From UBA6220 sp937870835 (GTDB lineage: Bacteria; Patescibacteriota; Minisyncoccia; Minisyncoccales; Minisyncoccaceae), in assembly GCA_035421265.1 (NCBI GenBank), contig DAOLWP010000015.1:1-14083 (forward strand): a stretch of DNA of 14,083 nucleotides. Direction: 5' to 3'. Shown in pieces: positions 7,425-14,083 of this stretch. A program made the translations under genes and the position numbers. Each line of letters starts with the position of its first letter. The stretch's first letter is position 1. The notes under the pieces are model-generated. The model was given only the letters and a program-made list of their open reading frames with translations. It was not told where the DNA came from and did not search any database.

Positions 7425-9416
7425 TTAAGGAGGAGCGCCTTCTCCGTCTGGTAAAACAGCTGGTATATTTTCACTATCATTAGTATTTGCTTCTGGAGCA
7501 GAAGGCGATTCTTGCCCTAAAGTTTCTTTTGATGGCGAAAAATATGAACTCATTATTTGACGAGCCAATAAATTTGCTACTCCTGTTTCATAAGGCACGC
7601 TTTCTATAATAATTGTAATCACATATTCAGGATTTTCATAAGGAGCAAACAAAGTAATTAAATTATTATAAGTTTCCGCTCGGCTAGTTTCAGCAGTGCC
7701 AGTTTTAGCAGCCGAAGTAATGGGCATTGATTGAAGCCCTCGCGCTGTTCCTTGTGGAGATATAACGGTTTCCCGCATCGCTTCTTGCACTTCTTTAAGG
7801 TGTTGAATGTCAACTGGAACTTCGGCTATTAATTTAGAATCTATTTTTTTAATAGGATTATTATTTTTATCTAAAATACTATTAACAATCTGGGGCTGAT
7901 ATATTTTTCCGCTATTAGCAATTGCCGATGTAGCCACGGCTAATTGCAATGGCGTTGTTTTTAAATAACCTTGTCCAATGCTAATATTATAAGTATCACC
8001 CGGGTACCAACTCGTCCCATATTTTTCTTTTTTCCATTCCGGAGTTGGCAAAAGGCCATTGGTTTCTCCGGGCAAATCTATGCCCGTTTCTTTTCCAAAT
8101 CCAAAAGCGTTTAAATACTTAACTATTTTTTCAATTCCTAACCCCCTAAAACCTTGATAACCTCCGCCAATTGTATAAAAATAAGTATCGCAAGATTCGG
8201 CAATAGCCTTTTTCAAATCTACAGCGCCATGAACTGCCCAATCTTTTTTGAAGGTATTGTCGCTCAAATGAATACCCCCTTCATAATCATTAATAATTGT
8301 TTGAGGATTAATAATACCTTCTTCTAAGGCCGCAACTGCTAATAATGGTTTTATGGTTGAACCAATAGCGTATTCTCCAGCAATCGCCCGATTATAAAAA
8401 GAAGTTGTCGCGCTATTAAGCATTTTATTATATTCATCGGTTGATAAAGTTGAACTAAAAGCATTGTTATCAAAGGAAGGCAAGCTTACTAAACTCAAAA
8501 TCGCGCCATTATTAGGATTCATTATAACCACTGAGCCGCCCTTGGCTTTATATTTTTGAATATCCTCTCTAAGATATTGAGCAACTATTTTTTGTAAATC
8601 TTTATCAATATTTAGAAGCAAATTATTACCCGGTTCAGGCGCTTTGGCTAAAATTTCTTGAGCATTAGAACTGCCTCTTTCTTTTTGAAGAATTCCGGGG
8701 GTTTCTTTTAAATATTCGTCGTATTGTTTTTCTAACCCTGCTTGCCCAGTCCAATTATCTCGAGAAACAAATCCTAATAATAATGAAAAATCTTCAGCAG
8801 AATCATAGTGGCGGGCTGTTTGGTTTTTAATATCAAATCCTGCTAAATCATCTAATTTTGTTTCTATAACAATAACTTTATCTAAATCTAAATTTTCGTA
8901 TAAAACCACTGAGCCAACGTTTTTTTTACAATTTTCTTCTACTTTTTGTTTAATATCTTCGGATGTTATTTTCAAAATTTTAGCAATTTCATTAATTTCT
9001 ATATTTAATAAATCAGGATTATCGGGCAAATTATTATAATTGCAGACTAAAGCAAAAGTTTGCTCATTAAAAACTAATTGATTAAAATTTTTATCATAAA
9101 AAATGCCTCGTTGCGCCTCAATCTTGCTAAAAATATATTTATTGCGCTCTGCTTTAGCTAAATAAAAATTATGCTGAGCAGTTTCATAATATAGGGTCCA
9201 ACCTGCAAATATAATAATTGTTAAAATAAAAAAACCAAAAACTAAATTTAAGGTTTTTTGAGAAAGCGCAGTTTCAATTCGGCCGTAGCCTGGACTACGG
9301 CTGCTCTGTTTTTTTGCTAAGGCAGCATCTAAAAATATATCTTCTGTTCCAATATCGTTATCAGACCGCTTAATTTTGAATTTTTGAAAGCCATTGCCAT
9401 GACGGAAGCCCCACAT
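7425..9416 (-). CDS. mrdA: Penicillin-binding protein 2 (elongasome transpeptidase)
   Basis: A 663-residue class B PBP that cross-links peptidoglycan during side-wall growth, working with MreC/MreD and the glycosyltransferase RodA. A cytoplasmic segment (1-55) with GYGRIE (43-48) precedes one membrane anchor (~57-76). The dimerisation/pedestal region follows with QRGIFYDKN (102-110) and GLEKQYDEYL (227-236). The transpeptidase domain carries S353-T-I-K356 (active serine), S408-C-D410 and K571-T-G-T574. The last ~35 residues are an acidic, Pro/Ser/Asn-rich tail ending at the TAA at 7425-7427. The chosen ATG (9414-9416) overlaps mreD by 47 bases. No other Met occurs near the N-terminus, and the segment before GRIE looks like genuine PBP2 N-terminus, but a GTG/TTG start slightly inside cannot be excluded. 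No terminator is obvious before greA. Confidence 0.95.
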   Translation of the reverse strand: MWGFRHGNGFQKFKIKRSDNDIGTEDIFLDAALAKKQSSRSPGYGRIETALSQKTLNLVFGFFILTIIIFAGWTLYYETAQHNFYLAKAERNKYIFSKIEAQRGIFYDKNFNQLVFNEQTFALVCNYNNLPDNPDLLNIEINEIAKILKITSEDIKQKVEENCKKNVGSVVLYENLDLDKVIVIETKLDDLAGFDIKNQTARHYDSAEDFSLLLGFVSRDNWTGQAGLEKQYDEYLKETPGILQKERGSSNAQEILAKAPEPGNNLLLNIDKDLQKIVAQYLREDIQKYKAKGGSVVIMNPNNGAILSLVSLPSFDNNAFSSTLSTDEYNKMLNSATTSFYNRAIAGEYAIGSTIKPLLAVAALEEGIINPQTIINDYEGGIHLSDNTFKKDWAVHGAVDLKKAIAESCDTYFYTIGGGYQGFRGLGIEKIVKYLNAFGFGKETGIDLPGETNGLLPTPEWKKEKYGTSWYPGDTYNISIGQGYLKTTPLQLAVATSAIANSGKIYQPQIVNSILDKNNNPIKKIDSKLIAEVPVDIQHLKEVQEAMRETVISPQGTARGLQSMPITSAAKTGTAETSRAETYNNLITLFAPYENPEYVITIIIESVPYETGVANLLARQIMSSYFSPSKETLGQESPSAPEANTNDSENIPAVLPDGEGAPP

Positions 9417-9711
9417 ATTTATCTAAAACTATTTTTATTATTAACGCAATTAATAAAAAAGAAATTGTAAAAAATCCAAACCATTGCGAACTAACTATTA
9501 AATCTAAAAATAAACCAGCCCAAAAAGCGGAAAAATATCCTAATAGTCCTTTTGGTTCTTCAAACAGGCAAATTATTAAACCTAATAAAATTGTTAAATC
9601 GAGCCACGGAAAATAGATATTAAAAAAAGACAAAAAACTAATTTTGAAAATTTGCAAAACGCAAAATATAATTCCAATTGCCAAAAATGATATAAAAACT
9701 TTTTTATTCAT
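9370..9711 (-). CDS. mreD: Rod shape-determining membrane protein MreD, short form
   Basis: A 113-residue, very hydrophobic protein with about four membrane segments (roughly 4-24, 36-50, 55-72, 77-97). The third carries the MreD-like AGLFLDLIVSS (65-75). MreD is part of the elongasome with MreC, PBP2 and RodA. Assignment rests on position between mreC and pbp2 plus this motif. It is clearly shorter than usual (about 160-170 residues, five or more helices): the C-terminus stops after helix four inside the pbp2 start. It begins within the mreC stop (ATGAATAA overlap, 8 bases), a typical translational-coupling arrangement. A frameshift that removed the last helix is possible. Confidence 0.8.
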   Translation of the reverse strand: MNKKVFISFLAIGIIFCVLQIFKISFLSFFNIYFPWLDLTILLGLIICLFEEPKGLLGYFSAFWAGLFLDLIVSSQWFGFFTISFLLIALIIKIVLDKYVGLPSWQWLSKIQN

Positions 9712-10513
9712 TGGTTATAACAACATTTTTAATAATAAAAATTTTACTCGTGGTTCTTAAATCATAGACTGGAATAATTTCAGCTTTTCGGAATGCTTCA
9801 CTGCTTACGGCGCTAACATCCCCAATTCTTCCAACCACAAGCCCAGACGGATAAGCACCGCCTAAAGCGCTTGTTATTACCAATGTTCCAGATTTTAATT
9901 CTTTGTCTTTTGGAAACATATCTAAAATTAATTTTTGATTACCTTCTCCTTTTGCTAAAGCATATTCTGGATTATCCTGAACCTGTACATCTATAACGCT
10001 GTCTTTATTAGTAATTAAAGCTATTCTTGAAAAATCAGGATAAACTTCTACAACCTTGCCCAAAAGTATTTTATTAGCTAAAACCGCGGGAAATCCTTTT
10101 TGAACGCCGGAGTTGCTGCCTTTATTTATTAAAATAGAATCGCCATAAACAAATCCTTTTAAATTAAAATTGTTTATTGCCGTAATTTCAGCAAAAATTA
10201 CTTGATATTCTCCAGCCAAACCAATATTTAACGCTTGCCGTAAAATTTCATTTTCTTTTTTTAATGAGTCTAAATCGGCTAAATCTGATAAAAGTTTTTG
10301 GTTTTCTTGAATTAATTGTTGATTAAGCGCAACTTGGTCTTGACGGCAAAAAGATAAGGTCTTCCCCTTTTCTAGTAAAAAAGTTTGCAAACCAAAAGTT
10401 TGATTATAAAAAAAATTTTTTAGAGACGAACTTCCCCAAAAATTTAAAGCTAAAAATAAAAGCGCTAAAATAAGAATGCCTATAAAAATTTTTCGTGTAG
10501 ATTCAAATTTCAT
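9704..10513 (-). CDS. mreC: Rod shape-determining protein MreC
   Basis: A 269-residue bitopic membrane protein that scaffolds the elongasome by binding PBP2 outside the cytoplasmic membrane. It has a short cytoplasmic start, one membrane helix (~9-27), a coiled coil (~57-97, with QENQKLLSDLADLDSLKKEN) and the two-lobed beta-barrel region, including GDSILINKGSNSGVQKGFPA (124-143) and the GLVVGRIGDV repeat (224-233). Length and order are normal. It is the first gene of mreC-mreD-pbp2; mreB, usually just upstream, is absent because the rRNA genes lie there. The ATG at 10511-10513 lies only 9 bases after a perfect TATAAT, so the transcript should be nearly leaderless. An earlier ATG at 10516-10518 hits a stop after two codons and is not used. 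Confidence 0.93.
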   Translation of the reverse strand: MKFESTRKIFIGILILALLFLALNFWGSSSLKNFFYNQTFGLQTFLLEKGKTLSFCRQDQVALNQQLIQENQKLLSDLADLDSLKKENEILRQALNIGLAGEYQVIFAEITAINNFNLKGFVYGDSILINKGSNSGVQKGFPAVLANKILLGKVVEVYPDFSRIALITNKDSVIDVQVQDNPEYALAKGEGNQKLILDMFPKDKELKSGTLVITSALGGAYPSGLVVGRIGDVSAVSSEAFRKAEIIPVYDLRTTSKIFIIKNVVITNE

Positions 10514-10522
10514 TTCATTTAC

Positions 10523-10550
10523 ATTATAAACATAATTTTAAAAAAAGCAA
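10523..10550 (-). promoter_or_regulatory. Promoter for mreC-mreD-pbp2
   Basis: On the minus strand a perfect -10 box TATAAT (10523-10528) is preceded after 16 bases by TTGCTT (10545-10550), which is also the -35 wording and spacing of the greA promoter. The expected start falls near 10516, within about 3 bases of the mreC ATG. The -35 box lies inside the T tract of the rRNA terminator. Confidence 0.55.
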
Positions 10551-10569
10551 AAAAGAGCAAGTCGCTCTT
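10541..10569 (-). terminator. Intrinsic terminator of the 23S-5S rRNA unit
   Basis: On the minus strand AAGAGC (10564-10569), loop GACTT, GCTCTT (10553-10558) form a 6-base-pair stem followed by a T-rich tract interrupted by GC (down to 10541). It lies ~27 bases beyond the 5S end, where an rRNA terminator is expected. Confidence 0.75.
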
Positions 10570-10595
10570 CTGTTTTTTTATTTTCTTTTCGGTCT

Positions 10596-10710
10596 TTAAT
10601 ACGGGGACGACCTACTTTCGCGGAATCCACTATCATCGGCCCTGAGAGATTTCACTTCCGAGTTCGGGATGGAATCGGGTGGAGCACTCTCGGTAATATC
10701 CCCATATTAA
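10596..10710 (-). rRNA. rrf: 5S ribosomal RNA
   Basis: The minus strand carries the 5S core including CGAACTCGGAAGTGAA and GCCGATGATAGT-type segments, and a C-rich ...TCCCCG 3' side. The two ends pair as an extended helix I: TTAATATGGGGA (10699-10710) against TCCCCGTATTAA (10596-10607), 12 pairs with one G-U. This sets an approximate length of 115 bases; exact mature ends may be a few bases inside. It follows the 23S gene by ~45 bases with no tRNA between and is followed by a terminator. Confidence 0.95.
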
Positions 10711-10730
10711 AAACAAAAAAGAAACAATAG

Positions 10731-10754
10731 TTAAGAATAAAGCTAATAATTGCT

Positions 10755-10764
<10 letters not shown>
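10731..10764 (-). other. 23S rRNA processing stem, 3' arm
   Basis: This segment pairs with 13859-13892: 15 perfect pairs (10750-10764 with 13859-13873), a 7-base partly paired middle, then 12 perfect pairs (10731-10742 with 13881-13892). Such a helix joining the 23S flanks is the normal RNase III precursor-processing stem. The inner ~8 pairs probably persist as helix 1 of the mature rRNA. Confidence 0.85.
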
Positions 10765-13858
<3,094 letters not shown>

Positions 13859-13866
<8 letters not shown>

Positions 13867-13892
13867 TTAGCAAATAATAACTTTATTCTTAA
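13859..13892 (-). other. 23S rRNA processing stem, 5' arm
   Basis: This is the partner of 10731-10764 (15 + 12 perfect pairs around a 7-base weak middle, both arms 34 bases long). It lies immediately upstream of the 23S body on the transcribed strand and would bring both flanks together for cleavage of the precursor. Confidence 0.85.
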
Positions 13893-13923
13893 AAACTTAT
13901 TCACTTTTTAAACAACTTTCCGC

Positions 13924-13993
13924 AAATAAAAAAGACGCTTCACGCGGCTTTTAATAATAACCAAAGTTTTGGTGATTATTTTTTTAACGCCGC
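13924..13993 (-). other. Hairpin in the 23S leader
   Basis: On the minus strand GCGGC (13989-13993) and GCCGC (13944-13948) enclose a second long stem, AATAATCACCAAA (13968-13980) with TTTGGTTATTATT (13953-13965), 12 of 13 pairing. Eight or so bases later comes a T tract (13928-13933). The gap between stem and T tract argues against a simple terminator. It may be a processing or antitermination structure. A TTGTTTAAAA stretch after it resembles a boxA element only loosely. Confidence 0.5.
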
Positions 13994-14039
13994 TTCTGTT
14001 TTTTGATTATGTCTTTTTTGTTTATCATTGATAGTTAAT

Positions 14040-14068
14040 AATTTATCTGAATTTAAAATATTTGTCAA
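14040..14068 (-). promoter_or_regulatory. Promoter for the 23S-5S rRNA unit
   Basis: On the minus strand a perfect -35 box TTGACA (14063-14068) is followed after 17 bases by TAAATT (14040-14045, 4 of 6 for TATAAT). The start would lie near 14033, about 165 bases before the mature 23S. No 16S 3' end or tRNA is visible between it and the window edge 15 bases further on, so whether it is the only promoter cannot be judged here. Confidence 0.6.
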
Positions 14069-14083
14069 GAGTTTGCGCTGGTT

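Noticed and set aside
13928..13993. Leader hairpin as a simple rho-independent terminator
   Set aside because: The T tract begins about ten bases after the stem closes, and termination here would silence the rRNA. It is kept as a hairpin of unknown role.
13893..14083. tRNA-Ile or tRNA-Ala in the region upstream of 23S
   Set aside because: No cloverleaf, anticodon arm or TTCGA-type T loop is visible on either strand.

Overview
The window looks like a chromosomal segment of a small-genome, AT-rich bacterium of the Candidate Phyla Radiation (Patescibacteria), most likely a Parcubacteria-type lineage. This placement is an inference. It rests on the compact, one-directional gene order, the very AT-rich spacers, the absence of recognisable Shine-Dalgarno sequences before every gene, a Mur ligase with a membrane-spanning N-terminus, SerRS/LysRS variants with atypical motif wording, and a 23S rRNA carrying an extra inserted arm. 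The standard genetic code fits (stops seen are TAA and TAG; glycine is encoded normally).

All recognised genes are on the minus strand, so transcription runs from high to low coordinates. (1) 13.9-14.08 kb: a promoter and a leader hairpin upstream of the rRNA genes. (2) 10.60-13.87 kb: 23S rRNA and 5S rRNA, flanked by a long RNase III-type processing stem and closed by an intrinsic terminator. No 16S end and no tRNA lie in the visible ~200 bases upstream. (3) 7.43-10.51 kb: a cell-elongation cluster mreC-mreD-pbp2 (mrdA) with overlapping genes. Its promoter shares bases with the rRNA terminator. (4) 6.74-7.20 kb: greA with its own promoter, a ~150-base leader and a terminator. (5) 0.03-6.62 kb: a probable operon lysS-serS-alpha/beta hydrolase-membrane Mur ligase-DegT aminotransferase, with gaps of 36, 28, 11 and 20 bases and a promoter before lysS.

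Taken together the genes serve translation (23S, 5S, LysRS, SerRS), transcription elongation (GreA) and cell-wall synthesis and elongation (MreC, MreD, PBP2, Mur ligase, possibly DegT). MreB and RodA, the usual partners of MreCD-PBP2, are not in the window.

Nothing resembles a mobile element, CRISPR array or defence system. The most unusual material is in the 23S rRNA: a ~173-base AT-rich insertion extending helix 68, substitutions in the helix 69 loop, and a G at the position equivalent to E. coli A2058. Other points are the membrane-anchored Mur ligase, a short MreD overlapping pbp2, and an almost leaderless mreC promoter. No stretch over 300 bases lacks a gene.
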